20,886 nucleotides of DNA from Methanolobus sp. UBA32 (GTDB taxonomy: Archaea > Halobacteriota > Methanosarcinia > Methanosarcinales > Methanosarcinaceae), in assembly GCA_002507205.1 (NCBI GenBank), contig DAZF01000015.1, forward strand, positions 44,125 through 65,010. The letters run 5' to 3'. Position 1 is the first letter of the stretch. Every line of letters starts with the position of its first letter. The notes beneath the pieces were generated by a model. The model searched no databases. It worked only from the letters and a program-made list of their open reading frames with translations, and was not told where the DNA came from. The position numbers and the translations under genes are program-made. Below are positions 1-9,315 of this stretch, one piece after another.

Positions 1-973
<973 letters not shown>

Positions 974-1013
974 TCATGCACAACTTTGTTGCGATATTAC
1001 CTAATTGATGTAG

Positions 1014-1025
1014 TTTTATATATAG
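1014..1025 (-). promoter_or_regulatory. TATA box for metY
   Basis: On the minus strand this reads CTATATATAAAA, a strong archaeal TATA element. Transcription would start about 25 nt further on, near 990-995, giving a leader of about 40 nt that contains the AGAGGA ribosome site before the ATG at 952. Confidence 0.5.
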
Positions 1026-1048
1026 ATTTGCATAAAGGCAAAGAATAT

Positions 1049-1065
1049 TATAACCATTGGTTATA
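1049..1065. promoter_or_regulatory. Perfect 17-nt dyad, candidate operator for metY
   Basis: The sequence TATAACCATTGGTTATA is a perfect inverted repeat of two 8-nt half-sites around one central base. It lies about 24 bp upstream of the metY TATA box, where an archaeal activator, or a repressor blocking TBP/TFB, could bind. I do not recognise the half-site as that of a known methanogen regulator. AT-rich dyads do occur by chance, but this one has GC-containing half-sites and a suggestive position. Confidence 0.4.
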
Positions 1066-1164
1066 TTAGCTGTGTGATTTTGTCTTTTGAATATCTGTTG
1101 TACTTTCTCACTCCTTTTGATGTTTCAGCATCTGGGCAGAAAACAACCCCGGCTCTAAAATCGA

Positions 1165-1184
1165 ATAAAAATAAAAGAAAAAAG
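1165..1184 (-). terminator. Oligo-T terminator downstream of the P-loop NTPase gene
   Basis: Read on the minus strand this is a 20-nt run that is T except for single C and A interruptions, about 50 nt after the stop codon at 1232. Archaeal RNA polymerase stops at such T-rich tracts without needing a hairpin. It also separates the NTPase gene from metY. Confidence 0.4.
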
Positions 1185-1231
1185 GAGCTGTGAATATACT
1201 TATAATACCTGTTTTCCACAATTGAATACGG

Positions 1232-1816
1232 TCAACTAAGAAGCTTTTTTAGAAACGCAACTTCCCTGTCCTTTGTAACTTCAAGTATCTTAGCAGTTGA
1301 ATTCAGTTCCTCTGCAAGATTTTTAACATTGGAAACATGCTCCTCTGTATCAAGTTCTATCATATTGATGCATATTATCTCTGCACCTTCTACCTGCTTT
1401 CTGGCATATTCTATAAGCTGGTCTGCTTTTGTTTCGAAATCAGCTGAATTGATAATTAGTATACTCGGGAGCAATTCTGTTTCAGGAAGTGCCATTCTTT
1501 CAACATCTGCTTTCAGCTTATGGGGAAGTACGGTTTCTTCGGTTTCAATGAAAACCGTATCAGGATCGAATTCTTCCTGAAGGGTCAATAAGTTGCTTCT
1601 GATATCGGTGTCAAGGGAACATGGTATACACACGCTGTTGACTTCCTTTGTCTTAATTCCCAGTTCTGAAAGTGTCTTTTCATCGTAGTCTACCTCCCCT
1701 GTTTCCTGAACGATAACACCTATTTTCTCTCCCGTTGAGTTAAGGTATTTTGCAAGGTCAAGGACCATTGTTGTCTTACCACTGCCCGTTGCTCCACCCA
1801 TGATGCTTACTTTCAT
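1232..1816 (-). CDS. CobW/HypB/UreG-type P-loop NTPase
   Basis: A 194-residue P-loop protein resembling the SIMIBI metallochaperone GTPases (CobW, HypB, UreG). Walker A is GGATGSGKTT (7-16). C63 and C66 form a CxxC (CIPC) where CobW proteins have their metal-binding CxCC. FIETEETVLP (89-98) aligns with the CobW IETSGLADP switch II but lacks its glycine. ICINMIELD (148-156) sits where NKxD should be, with NMIE in its place, so guanine specificity is doubtful. The ATG at 1816 is chosen because GGAGTG lies 6 nt upstream; a GTG at 1888 would add 24 residues but has no such support. It is transcribed apart from the VWA operon, whose terminator precedes it. Client metal and partner protein are unknown. 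Confidence 0.75.
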   Translation of the reverse strand: MKVSIMGGATGSGKTTMVLDLAKYLNSTGEKIGVIVQETGEVDYDEKTLSELGIKTKEVNSVCIPCSLDTDIRSNLLTLQEEFDPDTVFIETEETVLPHKLKADVERMALPETELLPSILIINSADFETKADQLIEYARKQVEGAEIICINMIELDTEEHVSNVKNLAEELNSTAKILEVTKDREVAFLKKLLS

Positions 1817-1989
1817 ATTGTGCACTCCATTTATATTTGAAAAATATTGGAATTGCCTGTCTGTTTTGCAGTTAAACAGCAATCCCACATCGCTGAAACA
1901 CTGCTCAATTAATTATGTAATTGCTAGCCATAATATCATGAGAGTTACTGATTAATAAACTTTCAGTATTGCTGAATAGAAATCCAATC

Positions 1990-2025
1990 AAAAAAAGATA
2001 ATTTGGTGGTTCATATAAACCACCA
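1990..2025 (-). terminator. Hairpin plus T7 terminator of the MoxR/VWA operon
   Basis: An 8-bp perfect stem, TGGTGGTT (2004-2011) with AACCACCA (2018-2025) around a 6-nt loop, lies about 60 nt after the stop of the last operon gene. On the minus strand it is followed by a run of seven T (1990-1996). This hairpin-then-T pattern fits an intrinsic-type terminator in the direction of the operon and insulates the NTPase gene beyond it. Confidence 0.6.
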
Positions 2026-2087
2026 TTTGCTGGCTATCGAGTGACTTGATTATGTTTTTTCCTGAAAATATCACCTAAAATCAGATA

Positions 2088-4535
2088 TCATTTCTCGATT
2101 TCCTGCTGCAGTTTCTTCATTTCCTTTATCTCTTTTATTCTTCTCAGAATGACTTCTCCGAGGAAGATAATAAGAGCAGCAAGCAGGAAGTATATCTTCT
2201 GGCTAACACTGTCACGTACAAGCTTTTCAGAGTTCCCCTGTGCTTCCTCAAACAGTTTTGCCCTTGCTTCATTTACAGAATAGGTGCTTCCGCCAGATGA
2301 TTTGATCAGTGCGGGAAGTTCCTCATTAAGCCCCACATCACGGTACTCGAGTGCATAATTCACTGCTACCGGATACCCCGAGAGATCATGCAGACCTATA
2401 GGACTTGGGTTAATTACAGCTTCATAGACATTGTTCCCGGTAAGTGACAGGTCAAGAGCATCACCGTCCAGCTTCAGGGTAGGTATGCCTTCATCATACA
2501 TTGTCAGTTCGATGGTTACAGGTGTACCGTACCATGTATCCGGTGCATCTACCACAGCTCCTGTTTCTTCCCTTGGGTTACCGATTGCCCAGTTCACGGT
2601 TGAGGATATGAGCTTTGAGTTGTTGCCGGAATACAATTGAGTGGCCCACATGTTCTCTCCACCCTGTCCGTTATCAGTTGAAAGGGCAGCAACCCTTCCG
2701 AGTCCGTATCTCCATGTGGTCAGTACAGGTTTTCCTGTACTTGTGATAATAAGCCTGTCTGCTCCGGCTTTTGGTGTAACGTCATCGTATCCTGTAATGC
2801 TGCCTTCGATCTCAATGTCCTTTGTAATGAAATGTTTGGTATTGTATTCGATGAGAGGGTACGTACCAATATCGGCAGTCTCTTCATCCTCAGTCTGCTG
2901 AAGATCTTCAAATTCTATATTTGCTCTTTCACCTTCATCGAGGTGGAAGTAAACGCCACCTACTTCATTCATCAATGTTTCTGCATAGAAATTTGTATGG
3001 TCATCAACCTGTGATGGTGCACTTGACCTGATGTGTATGTAGTAGAGATTTACACCTTTATCCACTATATCTTCTGCAACCTTAAGACTTTCATCATATG
3101 ATTGCTCAATGCCACCATCAGAAATGATTATGATTTCCAGTTCTCCAACTTCATTATCCAGCCACCCATCTGCTATCGCCAGTCCTTCGTTAAGCGACGT
3201 TTCACTTGTACTTCCAGGTGTAAGCGTTGCCATTTCAGATTCAAGGAATTCAAGATTCGAAGCAGTTCCAAGGAACTGCAATCCACCGGATACGTCCATA
3301 CCTTCACTGCCAAAAGCAATGACTCCAAGATAAGCATCTCTCAGGTTGTCATTGTGAAGTATATTAATGGCGTTTCCAAGTATATCTGCAATAGTTCCGT
3401 GAGCGGCTGTACTTTGCGATATATCCAGTACCAGGACAATGTTCCTTCCACCGCTCCAGTCAGTAGGCTTTGAGAGGACCGGTAATATCTCTTCGATAGG
3501 GGAGTCAAGGTAGTCTCCATAATTATAGGAGCGGTCTCCTCCCACTACAACAATACCTCTGCCATCATTGAGGTAGTCCTCGAGTTCTTTCACATCAGCT
3601 TCGGTGAATGAGTTCGCATGAGTATTATCGATAATTATTGCTTTCTTGGTATCGATATTGTTAAGTTCCCCGGAAGTTGAAACATCATAGAGATTTAAGA
3701 GTATGTCTGCAAGCGGGGAATTGGTTTCAAGACCGATTGCACGAATGGTAGGTTTAGGGATGGCATATACAGCTTTGTAATATTGATTGTTGATGGAGTC
3801 AACATCAGAGCCGGAAGGCTTGATGATAGCTTTCAGAGTATGTGCGCCAAGTTTTGTGAATTTCACCTGTGTCACAGGTAAACTTTTCTCACGTGTTGTT
3901 TGTGTAACCTTGCCACTTCTAATGAGCGTATCATCACTATATAATTCATAATTGTAGCTTATTTCCTGGTCCATTGCCTGGGATACTACAATGTCGAACT
4001 GGTTCTCATTCTTGAGAATTACTGTCTTATCACCTACGATCTGCACACTCATATCGTTTGTTTCCAGTTCAGGCTGAACATAATATACAGTAGTACCAGT
4101 TTCCTTTGCAAACTGCAGGGCATCTTCCAGATCTTCACCTGTATTACTGTTACCATCAGTGACCAGTACTATCTGGTTGTCTCCTGTGGCGTACTGCACA
4201 ATGGCATCCCCAAGAGCAGTGCTGTCTCCTGTGAGCCGGACAAGTGATGCAGAAGTCTTAGCAGTCATGGCTTCATAAAGTTCGGATGCCGTACCGTTCA
4301 CGAACAACTCCATACTGTCAGTCTCATCGGAGATTATCACAAGGTCTGGATTATCATCTGTTGTGATCCTTGGTACGAGTGTGAAAGGTGATGCAAGAGC
4401 AATGATGAGCAGTATAGCAACAACGATACGCGAGATAATAAGTCCTTTTTTAGTTCCCTTCTTTAGTAGATAGAGGCCTGCAATAAGGGCGGGGATAATC
4501 AGCCAGAGCATCTCCGGACTTTCAAGTTGGACCAT
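2088..4535 (-). CDS. Membrane protein with two VWA domains and a glutamine-amidotransferase-like domain
   Basis: An 815-residue envelope protein. Order: two N-terminal membrane helices (about 8-25 and 33-54); a first VWA-like domain (64-155) with a modified metal site (D70-E-T-D-S instead of DxSxS, then TDG at 126-128); a beta-rich stretch (165-255); the first part of a class-I glutamine-amidotransferase-like fold (260-355, with IVVVGGDRSYNYG); a second, canonical VWA domain (365-505) with MIDAS D371-I-S-Q-S and SDGG at 472-475; the rest of the amidotransferase-like region with YGLGRVAALSTDN (610-622); and a C-terminal helix (781-797) followed by a basic tail. No catalytic Cys/His pair is evident, so the amidotransferase-like part is probably structural. 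The ATG at 4535 overlaps the upstream TGA by one base and is preceded by GAGGTGA; a TTG at 4538 is the alternative. Last gene of the operon. Confidence 0.85.
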   Translation of the reverse strand: MVQLESPEMLWLIIPALIAGLYLLKKGTKKGLIISRIVVAILLIIALASPFTLVPRITTDDNPDLVIISDETDSMELFVNGTASELYEAMTAKTSASLVRLTGDSTALGDAIVQYATGDNQIVLVTDGNSNTGEDLEDALQFAKETGTTVYYVQPELETNDMSVQIVGDKTVILKNENQFDIVVSQAMDQEISYNYELYSDDTLIRSGKVTQTTREKSLPVTQVKFTKLGAHTLKAIIKPSGSDVDSINNQYYKAVYAIPKPTIRAIGLETNSPLADILLNLYDVSTSGELNNIDTKKAIIIDNTHANSFTEADVKELEDYLNDGRGIVVVGGDRSYNYGDYLDSPIEEILPVLSKPTDWSGGRNIVLVLDISQSTAAHGTIADILGNAINILHNDNLRDAYLGVIAFGSEGMDVSGGLQFLGTASNLEFLESEMATLTPGSTSETSLNEGLAIADGWLDNEVGELEIIIISDGGIEQSYDESLKVAEDIVDKGVNLYYIHIRSSAPSQVDDHTNFYAETLMNEVGGVYFHLDEGERANIEFEDLQQTEDEETADIGTYPLIEYNTKHFITKDIEIEGSITGYDDVTPKAGADRLIITSTGKPVLTTWRYGLGRVAALSTDNGQGGENMWATQLYSGNNSKLISSTVNWAIGNPREETGAVVDAPDTWYGTPVTIELTMYDEGIPTLKLDGDALDLSLTGNNVYEAVINPSPIGLHDLSGYPVAVNYALEYRDVGLNEELPALIKSSGGSTYSVNEARAKLFEEAQGNSEKLVRDSVSQKIYFLLAALIIFLGEVILRRIKEIKEMKKLQQEIEK

Positions 4536-6409
4536 CAAAGCTCACCTCTTTTTCTGATTATCAGCAGTTCCAGTATTACCAGGATGAAAACAATGATTAT
4601 CATGTAAATGTCCAGATAGTTCTTTGCAGTGTAGGAGCTGGCACGAACAATTTCAGGTCCATCGTTTGCCTGTGAACGTTCTATGACATCATCTCCTTCA
4701 AGAGTAGTATCAGATTCCCTGTCGTTATAGAGGTTTACAGCTATTTCCTTTCCAGCTACCTGGTAGACTCCGCTTTGGTCATAAAGCACACGAGTTACGG
4801 TTTCCGTTCCGCTGGGAGTCTCTATATCCTGTTCCTTTGCCAGTGCCGAAATAGTTCCTGTCCTGAGGTTATAGTCCTGAACACTACCGGTACCTCCAAG
4901 CCATCCTGCCAGCTTGAACCAGAATACGGGGTACTCAGGCAGGTTGTGGAAATTGTTCCATGCATTCTCACCGGTAACGTCATTGATGCCGAAATAGACG
5001 ACTGTTCCATCACCGACTGAATGATAAGCCAGTACTGGAACCTTTTCTTCAGTAGCAACAAGTGTGGTGGAATCAATCCTTCCGGTTACATTCAGGAATT
5101 GGTACATGGCAACTTCTTCGTATTTGATATCCTCACTAAGCCTTGTTTCCTGAACGACCTCAAGGGTCACACCATTATCTGCATCTTCAACAGACTCCGG
5201 TATTACAGGGAGCAGTTCCTGTAGTTCCGTCTTTGCATTTTCAGCAGAAAGTGCCTCGCTGGCGATAAATACAGCTCTTCCGCCATTATTGAAGTAGCTG
5301 TTAAGAGATGATATTTCATTGCTTGCAAGTGCCCTTTCCTTATTTGCAATGACAACGATGCTGTATTTGGACAGGTCATCAGGAATCCCGTCGAGTTGTT
5401 TAAGATTAATGGTCGGTATCAGTGAAAGTGCAACTTGCGATGGCAGGTTTTCAACATCTGTCACGTAGAGCAGCTGTCTGTCGGATACCTTAGGAATGGA
5501 TATGTAAGCGGTATTATCAACCATCAGGCTGTCATCATCTGTTAATCTTACTTCTGTAATGCCTGTTCCAAGATTTGTAAGCATGAGTTGTTTTGTTGAA
5601 CGTGCCGGGATGTTGAGTGAAACCGTATTTGTCTTTCCGTTGTCCAGATTCTCGATGTCAACATTCACTACCTGTCTGCTGTTCCTGTAGTTCTTCACAA
5701 CTCCCGTATAGGTGTAACTGCCATCTACAGCCTCAATGCTTCCCTGGATGAATCCTACATTGTCAGCATCATTACCAACAATGATGAACTGGACGGTAAG
5801 TCCGTATGATTCTGCAAGTTTCATAGCATTGACGGGGTCATCACCATTCCAGTTAGTAAAATCGGAAATTACGATAAGGTTGCCGCCTTCATCAGAGAGC
5901 AATCTCATTCCGGCTGAAATGGCGCTTGACAGGTCTGCAACCGTTGCTTTTGCTTCGAGAATATCAAGTGTGTCATAGGTTGCCTGTGAACCTTCACCTT
6001 CAAGCACTGTCACCGGAGTGCTCTCTGCAAGTATGATGCTGTTCTTCTTGCTCACGTAATCTTCAGCTTTTGCTATGGCATCGCTGAACCTGCTGTCTGT
6101 CTGCATGCTTGCAGATGCATCTATAATAAGTACTGTGTGCTCGCCGCTAAGTGCTTCCTGTGTTTCAAGAAAAGGAGATGCTGCAGCCATTGCAAGGAGT
6201 ATGAGCACAAGTAATTGTATAAGGAAAAGCGGGTCCTTTATGAGTTTTGTAATAGATGTATAGAAACGTTTTTTCTCTTCCTTGATGTCCATAAGGAACA
6301 TGAGGGATGGAACCTGGACCTGAAGTGGTTTAGGCCTGAGAAGGTAGAGCAGTATCAAAGGTATGACCCTTACAAGCCCTGCCAGTGCAAGAGGATTATC
6401 AAAAGGCAT
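4535..6409 (-). CDS. BatA-like membrane protein with VWA domain
   Basis: A 624-residue protein with the N-terminal BatA architecture: helix 6-24, the LYLLRPKPLQVQVPSLMFL stretch typical of the aerotolerance-regulator N-terminal domain, and a second helix (60-80). A VWA domain (about 90-230) follows, with an intact MIDAS, D97-A-S-A-S-M, and ISDF at the second metal loop. Then come beta-rich repeats (230-310), an amidotransferase-like region (about 320-490, with SIVVIANKE and NNGGRAVFIASE), and a C-terminal helix before RKRGEL. The ATG at 6409 shares its A with the upstream TAA stop, with GGAGG 8 nt before it; an in-frame ATG at 6415 would leave only 2 nt after the SD, so I prefer 6409. It probably presents its VWA domain on the outer face of the membrane and works with the DUF58 and MoxR proteins. 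Confidence 0.87.
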   Translation of the reverse strand: MPFDNPLALAGLVRVIPLILLYLLRPKPLQVQVPSLMFLMDIKEEKKRFYTSITKLIKDPLFLIQLLVLILLAMAAASPFLETQEALSGEHTVLIIDASASMQTDSRFSDAIAKAEDYVSKKNSIILAESTPVTVLEGEGSQATYDTLDILEAKATVADLSSAISAGMRLLSDEGGNLIVISDFTNWNGDDPVNAMKLAESYGLTVQFIIVGNDADNVGFIQGSIEAVDGSYTYTGVVKNYRNSRQVVNVDIENLDNGKTNTVSLNIPARSTKQLMLTNLGTGITEVRLTDDDSLMVDNTAYISIPKVSDRQLLYVTDVENLPSQVALSLIPTINLKQLDGIPDDLSKYSIVVIANKERALASNEISSLNSYFNNGGRAVFIASEALSAENAKTELQELLPVIPESVEDADNGVTLEVVQETRLSEDIKYEEVAMYQFLNVTGRIDSTTLVATEEKVPVLAYHSVGDGTVVYFGINDVTGENAWNNFHNLPEYPVFWFKLAGWLGGTGSVQDYNLRTGTISALAKEQDIETPSGTETVTRVLYDQSGVYQVAGKEIAVNLYNDRESDTTLEGDDVIERSQANDGPEIVRASSYTAKNYLDIYMIIIVFILVILELLIIRKRGEL

Positions 6410-7293
6410 TACCATCTCCTCCTGCTGATGGTGTGGAAGAACGCGTCAAATATCGGGATATCTGTTGTGAATGTATAGAATTCTGCACCAACTCTGCTGC
6501 ACGTATCCTTGATATGGTTTATATGTTCTGTGAGTTTTTCCTGATATTCATTTTTCAGGTCCTCGCTGATATATGTGTCCAGTTTCACTCCAGATTCAAG
6601 GTCTATGAGTCGGCTGTGGCCGTGGATGGTGAGGGTGCTTTCTGTCCTGTCAAGCACCTGGACAAGCATCAGGTCATGGTCTGAAAAGCGGTAAATTGCA
6701 GATTCGATCTCCTTAGGGTCCTGAAGGAAATCAGAGATAATAATGACAAGTGAGCGTGAATGGATGGCTTTTCCGTACAGTATCGTGCATTCATCAATAG
6801 CCGTTTTTCCACCGGGCATGGCTGTTTCAAGCTGTTCGATGGTACGTAACAGGTATTTTCGTCCTCTTCTGGGTTTTGCAATGTCCACATTCTCTGCAAA
6901 CGTTGATATCGCGAACTTATCGTTGTCCTTGGTAACCAGATAGGCAAAGCCTGCTGCAAGCATAGTAGCATACTCGAACTTACTTGGAGCACCTCCGGCA
7001 GTGTAGTCCATACTCTTACTTGAGTCCAGCAGGATGTGGGTTGTCAGGGATTTATCTTCCTCGAACTGGCGTACATAGAGTTTCTCAGATCTGGCATAAG
7101 CTTTCCAGTCCACGGATTTAAGTTCATCACCACGGTTGTATTCCCTGTAACCGATGGTGTCCAGACCTTTTCCGCTATGGATAGAGCGTCTGCTACCTGC
7201 ATATGCAGTTGACACTCTTTTCCTTACCATGAAGGTAAAACGGTCAAGCTGCCTGAAAAAATCAACATCAATATTATGTCTCTTGTCGCTCAT
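6409..7293 (-). CDS. DUF58 family protein (VWA-like)
   Basis: A soluble 294-residue protein of the DUF58 family, routinely encoded beside MoxR ATPases. The family signature is clear at 44-80: LDTIGYREYNRGDELKSVDW, then KAYARSEKLYVRQFEED. It leads into a VWA-like fold with MIDAS D90-S-S-K-S-M and IIISDF further on. There are no membrane helices, unlike many longer bacterial DUF58 proteins, so it is probably the cytoplasmic adaptor between the ATPase and the membrane VWA proteins (inference from family context). The ATG at 7293 lacks a strong ribosome site and lies 41 bp after moxR, so translation may depend on the operon. Its last codons carry the GGAGGAG that serves the next gene. Confidence 0.9.
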   Translation of the reverse strand: MSDKRHNIDVDFFRQLDRFTFMVRKRVSTAYAGSRRSIHSGKGLDTIGYREYNRGDELKSVDWKAYARSEKLYVRQFEEDKSLTTHILLDSSKSMDYTAGGAPSKFEYATMLAAGFAYLVTKDNDKFAISTFAENVDIAKPRRGRKYLLRTIEQLETAMPGGKTAIDECTILYGKAIHSRSLVIIISDFLQDPKEIESAIYRFSDHDLMLVQVLDRTESTLTIHGHSRLIDLESGVKLDTYISEDLKNEYQEKLTEHINHIKDTCSRVGAEFYTFTTDIPIFDAFFHTISRRRW

Positions 7294-7334
7294 AGCCAGT
7301 GCTCTGCCCGAGTTTTCTGTCAGAACTTACCTTT

Positions 7335-8306
7335 TCACTTTATTTTTTCAAGCAGGCTCTTGATAACCTGGTCAGTGCTGAATCCTCTTCTTTCTGCCTC
7401 GAAGGTCAGGATGATCCTGTGCCTGAGAACCGGATATGCCATTGCATCGATATCTTCTGCACTTACATAGTTGCGTCCCTGTATCAATGCCCGTGCCTTT
7501 GCTGCAAGAATGATTCCTATTGATGCCCTTGGGGATGCACCGTATTCGATGAACTCGCTCTTGATACGTGTTGACATGACAATCTTAATGGCCCTGTTCT
7601 TGATATCATCGGCAATTGGTACATCTCTTGTCAGTTTCTGCAGGTCAAGAAGTGTGTTCTTGTTAACAACCTTACCAACAGTAGGCATGATAGACTTTGT
7701 GTAACGGTTAACTATCTCTATCTCATCTTCGTAGCTTGGATAATCCACAAGTATCTTAAGCAGGAATCTGTCAAGCTGTGCTTCCGGGAGAGGGAAAGTT
7801 CCTTCCATCTCAATAGGATTCTGGGTTGCCAGTATGAAGAATGGTTGTTCAAGGATGAAAGTGTCATTACCGACAGTGATCTGTTTCTCCTGCATTGCTT
7901 CAAGCAATGAGGACTGTGTCTTTGGTGAGGCACGGTTGATCTCATCGGCAAGTACGATATTGGCAAACACAGGCCCCGGTTCAAACTTGAATTCCTTGTG
8001 TCCGTCACTTTCTTCAATGATGTGTGTTCCTGTAATGTCCGCAGGCATCAGGTCTGGTGTACACTGTATTCTGCTGAAGTTAAGGTCCAGTGATTTTGCT
8101 ATGGTTGAAATGGTCAGTGTCTTTCCAAGACCCGGGTTACTTTCCACTAGTGCATGTCCGTTACATAATATTGCAATTATGATCTGTTCCACTGAAGCGT
8201 GCTGGCCGACAACTACCTTTCCAATCTCGTTGAAAAGCGTTGCAAACATATCGCCGGCCATTTTGTATGTTTGCGACAGGTCCCTTGAATTCAGGTCGCT
8301 AGCCAT
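7335..8306 (-). CDS. MoxR-family AAA+ ATPase
   Basis: A 323-residue AAA+ ATPase of the MoxR branch, thought to act as a chaperone or remodelling motor for VWA-domain partners. Motifs: Walker A in ESNPGLGKT (55-63; most MoxR proteins have EGxPGxGKT), Walker B VLADEINRA (118-126), the MoxR signature PKTQSSLLEAMQE (128-140), sensor 1 LATQNPIEMEGTFPLPEAQ (159-177), arginine finger in LDRFL (R180), and sensor 2 GASPRA (R260). Length is normal. The start is well set: AAAGGAGAT lies just before the ATG at 8306. It sits between the three-helix membrane protein and the DUF58 gene, the standard MoxR-DUF58-VWA arrangement. Confidence 0.95.
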   Translation of the reverse strand: MASDLNSRDLSQTYKMAGDMFATLFNEIGKVVVGQHASVEQIIIAILCNGHALVESNPGLGKTLTISTIAKSLDLNFSRIQCTPDLMPADITGTHIIEESDGHKEFKFEPGPVFANIVLADEINRASPKTQSSLLEAMQEKQITVGNDTFILEQPFFILATQNPIEMEGTFPLPEAQLDRFLLKILVDYPSYEDEIEIVNRYTKSIMPTVGKVVNKNTLLDLQKLTRDVPIADDIKNRAIKIVMSTRIKSEFIEYGASPRASIGIILAAKARALIQGRNYVSAEDIDAMAYPVLRHRIILTFEAERRGFSTDQVIKSLLEKIK

Positions 8307-8365
8307 TTATTATCTCCTTTCTCGTTGTCCTATGAATGTAAAATTATGAATAATGAATATAATGT

Positions 8366-9262
8366 TCAGTTCTTAGCCATTTCCTCAAAATACGATTTGA
8401 TAACGCTTTCATAACCTTCAGGAAGCTCTTCATAATATGCCTGGGATGAAATTATACTTATTTCGTAAGGTGAGGATTGGTCAAAGTCCTCATCAGCTTC
8501 TTCTGCTTCTTGCTGATTTGAAAAACCTGTACCTGTTCCGGGCGGAAGTGTCAGGTCAACTTCGGTTCCTTCCACAACAATGATCGCAGTTTCCCCGGTA
8601 AGGTCCTCAGTTCCGGAACCATCCTCGTCGCTGGTCTCCTCACCAAATTCAACAAGGTCGCTGGGTGTTTCATCATCAGGGGGAATAAATCCTGTGTCTT
8701 CTAATATTTGTTTAACAACTCCAGGATCAAAGTCCGTGCGAACGTCATTCGACATGATAAAACCAAGTGTTGATGCAGAGACCAGTATCAGTACCAGGCC
8801 CAGTGTCAACCGTCTTCTTTTCAGAAAAGCTGAAGACTGGACTTTTGAAATACCTGAAGATACAATATTTAACAGATCATTAACTATTATGTTGTCAGTA
8901 TCCCTGTTATCGTATGCGGTACGTAGCTTTTCCTGCAGGTTTGGATATTTTTGTTCTACTATTAATAAAATTCCGGTTCTGTCATCACGCCTGTGTATAA
9001 TGAGTGTCAATATCAATGCCAGAAATCCGGAAATAAGAGCCATTGCAACAGTTTCAAACGCAATACTTATGCCTGCAATATTATAACTTGTTCCTGCCCG
9101 TACTTCAAAAGTAGTCATCATGGCAAATGCCTTATCCATGTTTAACAGGAACATCAGGGTGAAAAGTACCAGTGAAATTGTCAGGAAATCTATTAGCTTA
9201 TAGGCCCTGCGGTATTTTTTAAGGGCAGATTCCTGTTTCTTTACGAAATCCCTGATATCCAT
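8366..9262 (-). CDS. Three-helix membrane protein of the MoxR/VWA operon
   Basis: I do not recognise a named family. The 298-residue product has a short basic amphipathic N-terminus, helices at about 24-42, 62-89 and 152-170, a cytoplasmic-looking loop between helices 2 and 3 (RRDDRTGILLIVEQKYPNL, then a DNRDTDN stretch), and a long acidic C-terminal part (175-298) ending in YEELPEGYESVIKSYFEEM. Similar short amphipathic P-x-G-Y-x-x-x-I-x-x-Y-F tails close other membrane proteins found beside MoxR/DUF58 genes, so it may be a docking helix (inference). The start ATG at 9262 has GGTG about 8 nt upstream. It is the first gene of the core operon, 53 bp after pheA, and may be co-transcribed with it; no clear TATA box is seen in the gap. 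Confidence 0.75.
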   Translation of the reverse strand: MDIRDFVKKQESALKKYRRAYKLIDFLTISLVLFTLMFLLNMDKAFAMMTTFEVRAGTSYNIAGISIAFETVAMALISGFLALILTLIIHRRDDRTGILLIVEQKYPNLQEKLRTAYDNRDTDNIIVNDLLNIVSSGISKVQSSAFLKRRRLTLGLVLILVSASTLGFIMSNDVRTDFDPGVVKQILEDTGFIPPDDETPSDLVEFGEETSDEDGSGTEDLTGETAIIVVEGTEVDLTLPPGTGTGFSNQQEAEEADEDFDQSSPYEISIISSQAYYEELPEGYESVIKSYFEEMAKN

Positions 9263-9315
9263 GGTGGCACCGTTTATTTTGATTCAGTGAAAGATACTTG
9301 CTTTCTTAACTATAT

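Noticed and set aside
1817..1888. GTG-initiated 24-residue N-terminal extension of the P-loop NTPase
   Set aside because: The ATG at 1816 has a well-placed GGAGTG and puts Walker A at the N-terminus as in relatives; the extension has no conserved features.
6410..6415. ATG at 6415 as start of the BatA-like gene
   Set aside because: Only 2 nt separate it from the GGAGG site; the ATG at 6409 gives 8 nt and the same 1-nt stop/start overlap seen at the next junction.
7834..8349. Plus-strand open frame of 171 codons opposite the MoxR gene
   Set aside because: Mirrors the Walker-motif coding region of MoxR, Ser/Cys-rich with no recognisable family.
8580..9086. Plus-strand open frame of 168 codons opposite the three-helix membrane protein
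   Set aside because: Low-complexity Ser/Ile-rich product antisense to a gene with a supported start and operon context.
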